From NCBI GenBank assembly GCA_021166835.1, contig JAJPEN010000070.1, forward strand, positions 46,513 to 110,512: a stretch of 64,000 nucleotides of DNA, in the 5' to 3' direction. The translations under genes and the position numbers were made by a program. Shown here one piece after another: positions 8,434 to 18,677 of the stretch. The notes under the pieces are model-generated. The model saw nothing but the letters and a program-made list of their open reading frames with translations. It was not told the DNA's origin and made no database searches. Position 1 is the stretch's first letter, and every line of letters begins with the position of its first letter. This DNA comes from Burkholderiaceae bacterium. GTDB taxonomy: Bacteria > Pseudomonadota > Gammaproteobacteria > Burkholderiales > Burkholderiaceae.

Positions 8434-10488
8434 TCACGCGCGCAGCAACGGCGCGATCTCCTTCGCGTCGGGCCACGACCCGTAGTACGTGAGGATCGCG
8501 TCGTCGGGCTTCTTCGTGCCCCACTCGGCTTCGAAATCCGCATACGGACGGCCGCGCCTGCGACGCGCATCGAGCTCGGCCGCGCGAAGCTTCGCAGTGC
8601 GATCGAGGTCGACGCGGCGCGTCGCCTCGTTCCACGCGACCTTGTAGACCTTCTCTGCCGACGCGGCCGACAGCACGCCCTTGATCAGGTCGGCTTCAAC
8701 CGAGGCGGGATCGCGATCGAGCGGATCGCCATACCCCGTTCCACCGCACGAGAACGCAAAGGTTGCGACGTCGCCGTTGTTGTACGGGCGTACCGACCTC
8801 CCCTGGAACTCGACCTCGTAGCTGCCGTCGATCGGCCGCTCTTTCAGCAGGTCGTGCACATCGAGGTCGAGCTTGTCGCTGCCCTCGGCCAGCAATCCCT
8901 TCACGTTGGCGTTGCGAATGCCGATGCCGGGAACCGTGCACGGCGCGTATCCCCCGAACAGCGGCTGCGGCGTCTGCAGCTTGCTGTTATCGGCGATCGC
9001 CATCATGTAGACGGCAGGAACATGGTGCGCGACCCACATCTGCACGGTTCCGACGCCGCCGCGGTATTTTCCGTGCCCGCACGAATCCTTCCAGTGGTTC
9101 GACAACGGGACCAGCAGCGGGAACTCGTTCTCGACCTGCTCGGTATTCGGCGCGCGACCGAAGACGCACCAGGGAAAGCCGAAAGCGTCCATTCCATCTT
9201 CGGTGGGCCGCGCGCCCTGGCCCTCGGTGTTGATCGAGTAAGCCAGCATGTCGGCGAACGGCGCGCCCCACTGGTTCAGGCCGGCGAGCACGAGTGCGTT
9301 GCCGCCGTTGCCCATCGATGCGCCCGACTGCTTCCACAAACCAGTGGAGAACATCGCTTTCGCGCAGGTGTTGTGCACGGCGCTCATCACGCCGGTGGAG
9401 ATCATCACCGAGCACGACGTCGCCGCGCGCGGGTCGGGACTCAGGCAGGTGCGCTCGCCGAACCTGAAGTCGATGCTGGCAAAAGTGCCGTTGCTGATCG
9501 GCAGCGAATGGAACAGGTACTCATAGATGTAGTTCGAGAAATGCGCGATCGCCGCCTGTGGATGCGCGTTGTACGGCGACGGCGTCTCCGGACCGGTCTC
9601 GGAGAGGTCGACCAGCATGCGGTCACCCTTCTTCTCGATCGTCATGAAGCACGAGCGAACGAGGCCCTGCTTCAGCCCGACGGCATCGCTGAACGTGACG
9701 CACCGATACTTGCCGTCGGGCCACTGCTCGATCAGATCCTTCGCGCCCGCCTCGGCGACCTGCAGCATCCTGCGGAAGAGCCCGGCCACGTAGTCGGCGC
9801 CCTCACGCTCGCACAGCTCGAGGATCCGCGTGCGAACCCGGTCGGCCGTCGTGCAGCGCGCCTTCAGGTCGACCGCGATCATCGATGGCGCGCGGATTCC
9901 GAAGGCGACGAACATCGAGACGATGTCCTCGCGCAGCTTGAAGTTCTCGCCGATGCGCATCGGCGGCAGGTTCATGCCCTCGTCGAAACGCGACGTGGCG
10001 GACACCGGCATGCCGCCCGGCTCGATCGCGCCCGTCTCGGTGGTATGCACGAGCGCCGCCGTCCAGGCGACCAGCCTGCCTTCGAAGTACACCGGCATGC
10101 AGACCATCTGGTCGGGGTTGTGCACGCCGCCGTAGACCGCGTCGTTGGCGAACCAGAGATCGCCGTCGCGGATCTCGCCGCCGAAGTTCGCGAGGATGTA
10201 CTTGATGACCAGCGGCGGAATCACCGCATGCAGGTACGTGCCGCACGAACCGTTCACCAGGTCGCCGTCGGCGGTCATGATCGCGACCAGCGAGTCGCCG
10301 GCCACGCCCATCGCGCAGCGGCACGAACGCACGAAGACGTCCATGCCTTCGTCGAGTATGTCGTTCGTTCGCTGGAATCCGATCTCGAAGGTCGCCGGGT
10401 CGATCTGCGCGGCGAGCTCGAGCTCGCGCTCGCTTGCCGGAGCCGGCTTCAGCCAGGTGAGCTTCTGCTCGAGGGTGGGAATGCTCAT
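8434..10488 (-). CDS. apcD: Hydantoinase B/oxoprolinase-type carboxylase beta subunit
   Basis: 684 aa of the HyuB family, full length. Characteristic segments are [18 protein letters not shown] near 40, the [19 protein letters not shown] region near 118, NPxxRG-like [16 protein letters not shown] near 610, and a C-terminal [13 protein letters not shown]. In acetone/acetophenone carboxylases this subunit houses the carboxylation chemistry acting on the phospho-enol intermediate made by the HyuA-like subunits. It lies 25 bases after the alpha-prime gene. On its own it could be a hydantoinase or oxoprolinase; the flanking gamma-type subunit and second HyuA copy make the carboxylase reading stronger. 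Confidence 0.82.
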   Translation of the reverse strand: MSIPTLEQKLTWLKPAPASERELELAAQIDPATFEIGFQRTNDILDEGMDVFVRSCRCAMGVAGDSLVAIMTADGDLVNGSCGTYLHAVIPPLVIKYILANFGGEIRDGDLWFANDAVYGGVHNPDQMVCMPVYFEGRLVAWTAALVHTTETGAIEPGGMPVSATSRFDEGMNLPPMRIGENFKLREDIVSMFVAFGIRAPSMIAVDLKARCTTADRVRTRILELCEREGADYVAGLFRRMLQVAEAGAKDLIEQWPDGKYRCVTFSDAVGLKQGLVRSCFMTIEKKGDRMLVDLSETGPETPSPYNAHPQAAIAHFSNYIYEYLFHSLPISNGTFASIDFRFGERTCLSPDPRAATSCSVMISTGVMSAVHNTCAKAMFSTGLWKQSGASMGNGGNALVLAGLNQWGAPFADMLAYSINTEGQGARPTEDGMDAFGFPWCVFGRAPNTEQVENEFPLLVPLSNHWKDSCGHGKYRGGVGTVQMWVAHHVPAVYMMAIADNSKLQTPQPLFGGYAPCTVPGIGIRNANVKGLLAEGSDKLDLDVHDLLKERPIDGSYEVEFQGRSVRPYNNGDVATFAFSCGGTGYGDPLDRDPASVEADLIKGVLSAASAEKVYKVAWNEATRRVDLDRTAKLRAAELDARRRRGRPYADFEAEWGTKKPDDAILTYYGSWPDAKEIAPLLRA

Positions 10489-10513
10489 CGGTGTTTCCTC
10501 GTCCGGAACCGTT

Positions 10514-12712
10514 TCAGACCGCGACCGTCTGCTGCGCGCCGATCCGCCTGCGCGGCGGTGCAGCGACCACGGCTTCGAGAATGCCCAGGCCGTGCCGCTC
10601 GATGGCGAGCTTCTGCCCGGGCGGAACGACGATCGTCGTGAGCTCGGCCTCGACGATGGCCGGCCCGATGATGATGTTGCCCGGCTGCAGCTGCTCGAAC
10701 TGATAGATCGGCGTCTGCGCCCATGCCCCGGTCTCGGGCCAGTATGCCTGGCGCTCGCCGATCATCGCGGCGGAAGCATCGGCATCCTGCAGCGGGTACT
10801 CGGGCAGCACCGGCTTCCAGGTCGGCACGGTGACGCGCAGCACGAAGTTGTCGAGGAAGACGCCGCCCGGCTTGTTGACGACGAGCGGCGAGAACGCCTC
10901 GGCGAATTCCTTCTCGAACGCTTCGTAGACCACGCGCGCGTCGTCGTCGCTGCGGATGTGCAGCAGCGGCGACGCAGCGCGCTTCAGGTTCACCTGGCCG
11001 CCGTAGAGCATGTCCAGCTCGAGCGAGTACTTCGCGTCGTCGACCTCGAGCCCCTCGCTGGCGAGTTCCTGCTTCGCCCGCTCGATCATCGCGTCGACCG
11101 TCGCGTTGAACTGCTCGCGGTCGATGACGAGACGCTCGCTCATCGGCTCCATGAAGATCATGCGCCGGCTCTGCTCGTACATGTGGACGATGTCCATGAT
11201 CGACGAGCCCATCGCGCAGAACACCGGAGCGGCCGGGAAGACGACCGCTTTGGGCACGTCGCCGCGCAGCCCCGACATGTGCGTCGGGCCCGCTCCGCCG
11301 AAGGCGAACAGGACGAAATCCTCCGGGTGATAGCCGCGCATGTGCACTTCGCGCTTGATCGCGCTCGCCATGTTCTCGTCGATCACGCGACGGATCAGCG
11401 CCGCGGCCTCGATCGTCTCGATGCCCAGCGGAACGGCGATGCGATCGCGGATCGCCTTCTCGGCCTTCGCCTTGTTCAGCGGCATCCGGCCGCCGTAATA
11501 CGTATCGGGGTTGATGTAGCCGAGGACGACGTCGGCGTCGGTGACGGTGGGCTCGGTGCCGCCGAGGTCGTAGCAGACGGGCCCGGGCATCGAGCCGGCA
11601 CTGCGCGGCCCGACTTCGAGCCGATGACCGGTCGCGTCGACGCTGGCGATCGAGCCGCCGCCCGCGCCGATCGACACCGTCTGCATCATCGTGACGTTGA
11701 CCATCCACCTGTCGATGACCGGCCGAAACGTGTAATTGCGCACGCTCGACTCGACGACGAGCGCCACGTCGAAACTGGTGCCGCCGACGTCGCCGGCGAT
11801 CACGTTGCGGTAGCCGAGCTTCTCGGCGAAGTACGCTGACCCCATCAGCCCGGCGACCGGGCCGCCGTTGAAGGTGCGCGAAGCGGGCGTCTTGAAGATG
11901 TCGGCCGAGCCGCCGGAATTGTGAATCATCAGGAACGCGCCGCGATAGCCCTTGTCGCGCAGCTTGTCCCAGGTGGCGCCGATGTCGTTCTGCATCGACT
12001 GCTGCAGGTACGCGTCGAGCACTGCCGTCATCGTGCGCTCGTATTCGCCGATCTTCGAGACGACGCTCGACGACAGAACGACCGGCACGAAACCGATGTG
12101 GTACTCCTTGTATTCCTCGCGAATGATCTCGCGCACGCGCCGCTCGTGCACCGGGTTCATGAAGCTCCACAGCAGCGAGACGACGATCGCCCGCGCGCCC
12201 CGCTCCATCAGCAGCCGCAGCTTGTCCCGCAGGTCTTCCTCGTCGAGCGGGCGCACGATGGCACCGGTCGAATCGATGCGCTCGCGAACGCCGAGGATGA
12301 GCTGGCGCTCCACCAGCGGGTGCGGCTTGTTCTGCACGGCGAGGTTTCGGCGCTCGGCCACGCGCTGCCCGTCGGTCCATTGCGCGCCGCGCCCGATCAG
12401 CACGGCGTCCTCGTGGCCTTCGGTCGTCAGCAGCCCGATACGCGGCCCCTGGCGCTGCAGCAGCCGGTTCAGTGCGACGGTCGTCGAGTAGCGGATGATG
12501 TCGATGCGCGGCAGCAGTTCCTCGACCGAAAGACCCACCTTGTCGCCGCCGGCTTCGATCGCATCGACGAAGCCGATGGAAAGATCGTGCGGCGTCGTCG
12601 GGCACTTCGCGATCACCCGCTCGCCGTCGAGCGTCAGAACGAGATCGGTGAAGGTGCCGCCTACGTCGATGTCGACCGAGTTGATCGCATCCTGCCGGGT
12701 GAGGGTGCTCAT
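10514..12712 (-). CDS. apcC: Hydantoinase A-type carboxylase alpha-prime subunit
   Basis: 732 aa, HyuA family with ASKHA-type ATP-binding fold. The N-terminus has IDVGGTFTDLVL (phosphate loop 1), then STTVALNRLLQRQG, a central AGDVGGTSFDVALV (phosphate 2), SIGAGGGSIASVD, GPVCYDLGGTEPTVTDADVVLGY, and the late FGGAGPTHMSGL. These residues bind ATP in the family and would phosphorylate the substrate carbonyl/enol or bicarbonate. Start ATG 12712 overlaps the preceding small subunit stop by 4 bases and has AGGAGG upstream. This is the second HyuA-like subunit of the operon, hence the alpha-prime call. Confidence 0.83.
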   Translation of the reverse strand: MSTLTRQDAINSVDIDVGGTFTDLVLTLDGERVIAKCPTTPHDLSIGFVDAIEAGGDKVGLSVEELLPRIDIIRYSTTVALNRLLQRQGPRIGLLTTEGHEDAVLIGRGAQWTDGQRVAERRNLAVQNKPHPLVERQLILGVRERIDSTGAIVRPLDEEDLRDKLRLLMERGARAIVVSLLWSFMNPVHERRVREIIREEYKEYHIGFVPVVLSSSVVSKIGEYERTMTAVLDAYLQQSMQNDIGATWDKLRDKGYRGAFLMIHNSGGSADIFKTPASRTFNGGPVAGLMGSAYFAEKLGYRNVIAGDVGGTSFDVALVVESSVRNYTFRPVIDRWMVNVTMMQTVSIGAGGGSIASVDATGHRLEVGPRSAGSMPGPVCYDLGGTEPTVTDADVVLGYINPDTYYGGRMPLNKAKAEKAIRDRIAVPLGIETIEAAALIRRVIDENMASAIKREVHMRGYHPEDFVLFAFGGAGPTHMSGLRGDVPKAVVFPAAPVFCAMGSSIMDIVHMYEQSRRMIFMEPMSERLVIDREQFNATVDAMIERAKQELASEGLEVDDAKYSLELDMLYGGQVNLKRAASPLLHIRSDDDARVVYEAFEKEFAEAFSPLVVNKPGGVFLDNFVLRVTVPTWKPVLPEYPLQDADASAAMIGERQAYWPETGAWAQTPIYQFEQLQPGNIIIGPAIVEAELTTIVVPPGQKLAIERHGLGILEAVVAAPPRRRIGAQQTVAV

Positions 12713-13101
12713 CGCGCGGCCTCCTGTCGGGCGGGCTTGAACAACTTCCCGTCGCGGATCACCAGCTCGCCGCGTGCGAGCCGGCTCTTCAGGCTGTCGA
12801 GGTCGACCTCGATGTCGTGCGTGATCGGATGCCCCGGCGGCAGGTATTCCGTCTCGATCTGCCGGGCGCAGTCGGGGCAGTAGAACTCGACGATCCGCAC
12901 CCAGTCCTTGTCCGGGGCGAACGTGTACTCGCCGTCGATGACCGGGTCGTGGATCTCCTCGGGCATGCGCTCGGCCACGAGGCACCCCTTCTTGTAGCTC
13001 TCGCGCGCCGAGATCAGCTGCCGGCCGCAATCGTGGCAGTACCAGTGCTCGTCGTTCGGATCGAGATCCAGGTACTCGGTGAACCGGATTCGTTCGTGCA
13101 T
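12709..13101 (-). CDS. apcB: Zinc-ribbon small subunit (acetone/acetophenone carboxylase gamma type)
   Basis: 130-aa acidic protein with two CxxC pairs, YCHDCGR near residue 20 and YCPDCAR near 75, which would form a zinc ribbon. It resembles the acetone carboxylase gamma and acetophenone carboxylase small subunits, which are absent from ordinary hydantoinase loci; this is the key evidence that the operon encodes a ketone carboxylase. It is translationally coupled (4-base overlap) to the alpha-prime gene and 18 bases after the alpha gene. It begins MHERIRFTEYLDLDPNDEHW. Confidence 0.8.
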   Translation of the reverse strand: MHERIRFTEYLDLDPNDEHWYCHDCGRQLISARESYKKGCLVAERMPEEIHDPVIDGEYTFAPDKDWVRIVEFYCPDCARQIETEYLPPGHPITHDIEVDLDSLKSRLARGELVIRDGKLFKPARQEAAR

Positions 13102-13119
13102 GCTCGTCTCCCTTTCCTG

Positions 13120-15096
13120 TCAGCCGACACGGTTCAGCGCCAGGTTGCCGTATTCGTCGACCGTACCTCTCCAGCCCGGCGGCACCGGGCAGGTCAGCGT
13201 GCTGCCGTTGATGACGGCCGGGCCGTCGATTACCTGGCCCGTCTTCATCGCCTCCCATCGGTAGACCGGCGCCTGCACCGGGGGCGCGCTCGCGAACCGC
13301 AGCTCGCGCTTCGCCTGCGCAGCCGCCTCGCCGCGGTCGTTGCGACGTGCGACGCCGTGCGAGCCGACCGCCTGGCGCGTGAGCAGCCGCAACGAGAGCA
13401 GGGGTCGGCCCGAACCGCCCGCCGCCGAAACGGCCGGGTCGATCGCGTCGAAGGCTTCGCTGCCACAGCCGGCCGTCCCGGTTGCGCGAACCGTCGTCTC
13501 GCCGGCCGCATCACCGCCGAAATCGAGCTCCCAGGTGTACGACGCGCCCGCGGGATCGAAGCCTTCGCCGCGCAGATCGCGAACGGCCTGCTCCATCAGG
13601 ACGTTCAGATGCGGCGCGAGCGCGGCGCGTGCGTCGCCCTCCCAGCGAAGCGACAGCCCATGCTCGTAGCTGTGAACGGCATCGGAGACAGCGGAGCCGA
13701 AGGCGCCGAACACCGGGCCGAGGTCGAAGACGCGCGCCGCGGGCAGATCGAGCCGATCGGCGACGAAACACGCGAACATCGGGCCGTTGCCGCCGAACGC
13801 GAACAGCGGCGTGTCCGCGTGCGCCAGCCCTGCCTCCGCCAGCGTGGCGGCGAGCAGATCGCTCATCATCGCGACCGCCTCGTCACGGATCGACGATGCC
13901 GCCGCCTCCACCGGCAGGCCGAGCGGCACGGCAACGTTCTTCTCGATCGCGCCGCGCGCGGCGTCGATCTTCAGCGAGCGGCGGCCGCCGAGGAAATTCC
14001 CGGGATCGAGATATCCGAGCACGAGCAGCGCGTCGGTCAGCGTCGCCTGGTCGCCACCGAGCCCGTAGCAAGCGGGACCCGGCGCTGCACCCATGCTCTC
14101 GGGACCGAGCACGATCGCTCCGTCCTTCACCCGTGCAATCGAGCCGCCGCCGACGACGGCCGAGCGCAGCAACGCGAGCGGCGCCTGCACCGGGACGTCC
14201 AGCAGTTCGCCGCCGCGCTGCATGACGGGTGCACCGCCGCGCACCACCGATGCTTTCGTCGTGGTGCCGCCGACATCGAAGCAGGCGGCGTTCTCCAGCC
14301 CGTATCGGCTCGCCATCCATGCACCGCCCCAGGTGCCGAACACAGGCCCCGACTCCATCGTGTCGACCGCTTTCGTCTTCCCGATCCGGGCCACGCCGCC
14401 GCTCGTGTGGCCGATCAGCAGCGGTCCGCGCCAGTCGTGTTCGTCGCGCAGCAGGTCCTCGGCCTTGAACAGCGACGTCGCCAGCTTCGTGTGCGTGTAG
14501 GCGTTCATCAGCGAGTAGTGCACGCGCGTCTGGTCGTGCCGCAGCGGTGCCATCTCGCTGCCGAGCAGGACCGGCACCGCGCCGATGATGTGATCGGGAT
14601 ACTGGTCCTCGATCGTCTCCTTGATCGCACGCTCGAGGCGGTTGTCGGGGAAAGAGTCGGCCAGGCAGACACAGATGCGGCGCACGCCGCCCTCGAGCAG
14701 CCGCTTCACCCCGGCGAGCACTTCGACGTCGGAGGGCTTCTCCGACAACCCGATGACGTTCGATTCGTCGACGAGCTCGCCGAGCACCGGCGAACGCCCG
14801 CTCCCGTACAGCGTTCGCTCGTGCCCCGCGGAAACGAACAGCCCGACCTTCGAGCCGCGTCGCTCGCCAAGGACGTTCGTCGTGATCGTCGACGACCAGC
14901 GAATGAGCCCGACCCGCGACAGGAATGCCGCGACGCTCTCGTCGCCGAAATGCCGGGCGGCTTCCCGCAGGCAGGCGAGGAACGAAACGGTGTAATCGTG
15001 CGGCGTCGTGTCGACCTTGAACGCGTGACGGGTCTCGCCGTCCGACACCAGCGCGTCGGTCATGGTGCCGCCGGTATCGATGTCCACCGTGAGCAT
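13120..15096 (-). CDS. apcA: Hydantoinase A-type carboxylase alpha subunit
   Basis: 658 aa, first gene of the operon. HyuA family: [17 protein letters not shown] at the N-terminus, [15 protein letters not shown] near 75, central [49 protein letters not shown], and [16 protein letters not shown] in the C-terminal third. It is shorter than and clearly diverged from the second HyuA copy, matching the alpha/alpha-prime pair of acetophenone carboxylase. AAGGAG lies about 8 bases before ATG 15096. The upstream 182-base region is shared with the divergent sensor kinase gene and holds an inverted repeat that could be the response-regulator site. Confidence 0.82.
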   Translation of the reverse strand: MLTVDIDTGGTMTDALVSDGETRHAFKVDTTPHDYTVSFLACLREAARHFGDESVAAFLSRVGLIRWSSTITTNVLGERRGSKVGLFVSAGHERTLYGSGRSPVLGELVDESNVIGLSEKPSDVEVLAGVKRLLEGGVRRICVCLADSFPDNRLERAIKETIEDQYPDHIIGAVPVLLGSEMAPLRHDQTRVHYSLMNAYTHTKLATSLFKAEDLLRDEHDWRGPLLIGHTSGGVARIGKTKAVDTMESGPVFGTWGGAWMASRYGLENAACFDVGGTTTKASVVRGGAPVMQRGGELLDVPVQAPLALLRSAVVGGGSIARVKDGAIVLGPESMGAAPGPACYGLGGDQATLTDALLVLGYLDPGNFLGGRRSLKIDAARGAIEKNVAVPLGLPVEAAASSIRDEAVAMMSDLLAATLAEAGLAHADTPLFAFGGNGPMFACFVADRLDLPAARVFDLGPVFGAFGSAVSDAVHSYEHGLSLRWEGDARAALAPHLNVLMEQAVRDLRGEGFDPAGASYTWELDFGGDAAGETTVRATGTAGCGSEAFDAIDPAVSAAGGSGRPLLSLRLLTRQAVGSHGVARRNDRGEAAAQAKRELRFASAPPVQAPVYRWEAMKTGQVIDGPAVINGSTLTCPVPPGWRGTVDEYGNLALNRVG

Positions 15097-15175
15097 GCGC
15101 GATCTCCTTGCGGAAGTTGTGTCGCGACTCTAGGGGGAACTGCCCGGAGGCCGCATCGGGATCGATTCCCTACGG

Positions 15176-15195
15176 ACTACGGACGAATACGTAGT
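15176..15195. promoter_or_regulatory. Inverted repeat ACTACG-N8-CGTAGT in the apcA/kinase divergent promoter region
   Basis: Perfect 6-bp arms separated by 8 bases, overlapping a tandem TACGGAC TACGGAC at 15171-15184. It sits about 80 bases from each divergent start codon. FixJ/TodT-type regulators bind such dyads near activated promoters, and the only regulator encoded next door is of that type. Function as its operator is inference. A second GC hairpin (GCCCC AGC GGGGC) lies at about 15208-15222. Confidence 0.4.
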
Positions 15196-15278
15196 GCATT
15201 GCAGCACCGCCCCAGCGGGGGCAGTGCGCGAACCGGCGCTGCGTCGTCGACGGTAAGATCGCAACGGAGATGTCGACG

Positions 15279-16952
15279 ATGCACGCACCGAAGACGGTCG
15301 CACCGTTCCCGGCGGAACGGCCGCGCGGGTTCGCGCCCGGCGCCGCCCCTTTCCCGTTCGAGCTCGTGCTCGAGAACACGGTCGTCGGCATCTCGTACAT
15401 GTCGCAGCGCCGGTTCGTGTGGGCCAACGCGCGGATGGCGCAGATCTTCGGCTACGAACCCGGCGAACTCGACGGCGAGCCGGTGCGCAGGTTGTACAGC
15501 TCGCAGGAGGACTACGACGAGGTCGGCCGCATGTACGCCGACTTCGCGCGCTTCAACGGCGTCACGCACGAGCACGCGATGACGCGCAAGAACGGCGAAT
15601 CGATCTGGTGCCTGATCTCGGGCCGGATGATCGATCCGTCGGACGCATCGTCCGCGTCGGTCTGGGTCGTCCAGGACATCACCGATCGCAAGCGCGCCGA
15701 GGACCAGCTGCGCCGCACCAACCAGCGTCTCGAGCAGACGGTCGAGCGGCGCACGCGCAACCTGCGCCGCACCAACGAGGCGCTCGCCGCCGAGGTCGAG
15801 CGCAGGCGCGCGGCGCAGCTCGCTTCGGCGCAGAGCCGCGAGAAATACCGGGCGCTGTTCCGCCACATGCCCGTGGGCGTGCTCGTCGCGGAATCCGATG
15901 GTCGCGTCGCCGAGGTCAACCGCGCATTGCTGACCTACCTCGGCGTCGGCGCCCGCACCCGGCTGGATACGATCATCGAGGATGCGTCGCGCGTCGTCGC
16001 CCCCGACGGCGCCGTCGTGTCGCTCGCGAGGCTGGTGCGCGAGCAGGCGAAGGCCGCGGTGCGGCGGGTGAACCGCTTCGAGATCGGCTGGCTCGCACCC
16101 AGCGGAAAGCGTCGAGAGATCCTCGTCGTGGCCGCGCCGCTGTCGGGCCGTTCCGGAGGAACCGTTTTCGCATTCGCCGACGTGACCGAGCAGCGCGTCG
16201 CGCGGGAACGCGAACATGCGCAGCAGTCGGCGCTTGCGCACGCATCGAGGCTCACGTTGATGGGGCAGATGGCGTCGACGCTCGCACACGAACTCGGGCA
16301 ACCGCTGAACGCCTGTCAGAGCTACCTCGCCGGCATACGGCATCGCCTGCATTCGGGAACCCACGACCGCGAGGCATTCGCCAGCGCACTCGAGAAGGCA
16401 TCGGCCCACCTTGACCAGGCGGGCGACATCATCCGCAACGTGCGCGGGTTCGTGGGCCGGCAGGGCACCTCGTTCGAGCCCGTCGACCTGCCTGCGCTGA
16501 TCGAGCAGACACTCACCCTGCTCGAGTTGTCGCTGCGCGCCGGGCAGGTGCAGGTCGTCGTCGAGCTGCCGTCCGGCGAAAGCGCTTCGCTCCCGCCGGT
16601 GCGCGGTCGTCCGGTCGAAATCCAGCAGGTTCTCGTGAACCTGCTGATCAACGCGATCGAGGCGATGCAGGCAGTACGGCCGGCAGAAAGACGGATCGAG
16701 ATCCGGCTGGCGAACGAATTGCCGTCCGCGGTTGCAGTCGAGATCCGGGACCGGGGACCGGGCGTCCCGGAGTCGATCGCATCGAGCGTCTTCGATCCCT
16801 ATTACACGACGAAGGAATCGGGGCTCGGCATGGGGCTGATGATCAGCCGAACGATCGTCGAATCGCACGGCGGCTCGCTGCGGCTGTTCACGCTGCCCGA
16901 TCGCGGCGCCTGTTTCCGCTTCACGCTGCGAACGGCGCGGAGATCCGCATGA
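15279..16952 (+). CDS. Soluble double-PAS sensor histidine kinase
   Basis: 557 aa with no membrane segment. Order: PAS 1 about 27-137, Arg/Glu-rich coiled coil 140-190, PAS 2 about 192-305, HisKA with phosphoacceptor His in STLAHELGQPLNA near 337, then HATPase with N box NLLINAIEAM near 458, G1 DRGPGVP and G2 ESGLGMGLMISR. The HELGQPLNA H box is typical of FixL/TodS-like kinases. Cytoplasmic PAS domains suit sensing a hydrophobic aromatic or its ketone. ATG 15279 was chosen because GGAG is 9 bases upstream; ATG 15270 abuts the GGAG. Divergent from the carboxylase operon, in the arrangement reported for acetophenone-responsive Tcs2/Tcr2 in A. aromaticum. Its stop overlaps the regulator start by 4 bases. 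Confidence 0.88.
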   Translation: MHAPKTVAPFPAERPRGFAPGAAPFPFELVLENTVVGISYMSQRRFVWANARMAQIFGYEPGELDGEPVRRLYSSQEDYDEVGRMYADFARFNGVTHEHAMTRKNGESIWCLISGRMIDPSDASSASVWVVQDITDRKRAEDQLRRTNQRLEQTVERRTRNLRRTNEALAAEVERRRAAQLASAQSREKYRALFRHMPVGVLVAESDGRVAEVNRALLTYLGVGARTRLDTIIEDASRVVAPDGAVVSLARLVREQAKAAVRRVNRFEIGWLAPSGKRREILVVAAPLSGRSGGTVFAFADVTEQRVAREREHAQQSALAHASRLTLMGQMASTLAHELGQPLNACQSYLAGIRHRLHSGTHDREAFASALEKASAHLDQAGDIIRNVRGFVGRQGTSFEPVDLPALIEQTLTLLELSLRAGQVQVVVELPSGESASLPPVRGRPVEIQQVLVNLLINAIEAMQAVRPAERRIEIRLANELPSAVAVEIRDRGPGVPESIASSVFDPYYTTKESGLGMGLMISRTIVESHGGSLRLFTLPDRGACFRFTLRTARRSA

Positions 16953-17584
16953 CGAACACCGCAACGGACACCGTCCTCGTCCTGCTCGTCGACGACGAGC
17001 CGGGCGTGACGGATGCGCTCGCGTGGCTGCTCGAATCCGTGCGGATCCCGTCGCGCGCTTTCGCTTCGGCGCGCGACTTCCTTCGTGCGCTCGACGAGAT
17101 CGACGGCCCGGTGTGCGCGGTGCTCGATTTGCGCATGCCGGAGATGAGCGGACTGGAGCTGCAGCAACGGCTGATCGAGGCGGGACACGACGTCCCGGTC
17201 ATGTTCCTGAGCGCGCACGGCGACGTCCCCGCCGCCGTGAACGCGATGCAGGCCGGCGCGGTCGACTTCCTGCAGAAGCCGTTGAATCCACAGGCGTTCC
17301 TCACCAGCGTGAACCGGATCATCCGCCTCGCGCGCGAACGATACGCGAGGCGCGAACACGAACGCGAACTGCAGCGCGAGCTGCGCAGCCTTTCGTCGCG
17401 CGAGATCGACGTGCTCGAAGGCCTGCGTCGAGGCCACACGAGCAAGGAGATCGCGCGCGCGCTTGAAATCAGTCCCAAGACAGTCGACGTCCACCGAGCG
17501 AACATCCTGCGCAAGATGAAAGTCTCGAGCGCTGCGGAGTTGATCCGCCGCCTGGGCACGACCGGCAGCCGGACGGCTGCCTGA
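16949..17584 (+). CDS. FixJ-type response regulator (REC + LuxR HTH)
   Basis: 211 aa. Receiver domain with acidic pair VDDEP (15-16), phosphoacceptor Asp60 in VLDLRMPE, Ser in FLSAHGD, and Lys110 in LQKPLNP. A linker helix follows, then the LuxR-type HTH: SLSSREIDVLEGLRRGHTSKEIARALEISPKTVDVHRANI. ATG overlaps the kinase stop (ATGA), so the pair is coupled. It probably activates the divergent carboxylase operon in response to the kinase (inference from synteny). Confidence 0.92.
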   Translation: MTNTATDTVLVLLVDDEPGVTDALAWLLESVRIPSRAFASARDFLRALDEIDGPVCAVLDLRMPEMSGLELQQRLIEAGHDVPVMFLSAHGDVPAAVNAMQAGAVDFLQKPLNPQAFLTSVNRIIRLARERYARREHERELQRELRSLSSREIDVLEGLRRGHTSKEIARALEISPKTVDVHRANILRKMKVSSAAELIRRLGTTGSRTAA

Positions 17585-17645
17585 TCCTCGCGCGCCTCTA
17601 CGCCTGCGCACCGCCAATACGCCCGCATCCGGCGCCTGTGCAGCT

Positions 17646-18542
17646 TCAACGCTTGCGCAGCGCCAGTCCCACGCCGCCCAGCGTGAGCACCAGCGCGATC
17701 CACTGCGCCGCCCCGAGCGGCTCGCCGAGCGCGAGCGCCGACGCGAGCACGCCGACCACCGGCACCAGCAGCGTCGCCATCGAAGCCATCTGCGGCGGCA
17801 CGCGGCGCAGCGCGGCGAACCAGGTCAGGTAGCACACGCCCATCGGAACGATCGTCATGTAGCCCATGGCGAGCCAGCCGGCAGCCGACGACGCGCGCGG
17901 CGCGGGCTCGAACGCGAGTCCGTAGGCCAGCATCGGCAGGCAGCCGAGCCCGACCTGCCAGGCGACCGCGGCGAGCGGAGCGAGCGGCAACGGCGTGCGC
18001 CAGACGACGGTGCCGAAGGCGAAGAGCACCGCCGCCGACAGCGTCAGCAGCACGCCGGGCATCTTCTGCGCGCCCACCGCGACGCCCTGCACGCCGAGCA
18101 GCACCGCGATGCCGGCGAAGCCCAAGGCGAGCGCGGCAACGCCGGCTGCATCCGGACGAGCGCCGAGCATCGGCCAGGCGAACAGCATCGCCCAGATCGG
18201 CATCGTGTAGACGAGCAGCGCTGCCTCGCCCGCCTGCAGCCACAGCAGCGACAACGTCGAGAAGCCCATCCACGCGAAGACGTTGACGAAGGCCGCCGCG
18301 AGCAGGCGCGGCACGATGGCCGCGGGCACCGCGATCGACTCGCCGCGCGCGAGCGCGAGCGCGCCGATGCCGATCGCCGCCACGACTCCGGCGCTGCCGC
18401 GGGCGAGCAGCGGTGGCCATTCCTGCAGCAGCATCTTCATCACCGGCCAGTTCAGCCCCCAGCCGACCGAAGTCGTCAGGAGGCAGACGATGCCGATCGC
18501 GCGCTGCGACGCAGCACGGCGCGCGAAGGATCGGGGTTCCAC
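17646..18542 (-). CDS. DMT family (EamA) transporter
   Basis: About 298 aa with ten hydrophobic segments in two EamA halves. The first starts AIGIVCLLTTSVGWGLNWPVMK, the second around GVLLTLSAAVLFAFGTVVW, and the protein ends in LTLGGVGLALRKR. EamA carriers usually export amino acids or other metabolites. The start is uncertain: GTG 18542 gives the usual length, ATG 18599 adds 19 residues. Neighbours give no substrate clue. Confidence 0.8.
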   Translation of the reverse strand: MEPRSFARRAASQRAIGIVCLLTTSVGWGLNWPVMKMLLQEWPPLLARGSAGVVAAIGIGALALARGESIAVPAAIVPRLLAAAFVNVFAWMGFSTLSLLWLQAGEAALLVYTMPIWAMLFAWPMLGARPDAAGVAALALGFAGIAVLLGVQGVAVGAQKMPGVLLTLSAAVLFAFGTVVWRTPLPLAPLAAVAWQVGLGCLPMLAYGLAFEPAPRASSAAGWLAMGYMTIVPMGVCYLTWFAALRRVPPQMASMATLLVPVVGVLASALALGEPLGAAQWIALVLTLGGVGLALRKR

Positions 18543-18677
18543 AGCGGTCAAGGGCCTGCATCCATCGATAAGCGGGAACGCCGGGCACCCGGCGTGCATC
18601 CATCCAGGAACCTCGCGTGCTCCTGTCCCTGCTGCAAAAGGACCGGCGTACCGCAGGTCCATCCACCGGAGACGCAG

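Noticed and set aside
8434..15096. Plain hydantoinase/5-oxoprolinase operon
   Set aside because: Two different HyuA subunits, a CxxC small subunit and a following CoA ligase fit a ketone carboxylase much better.
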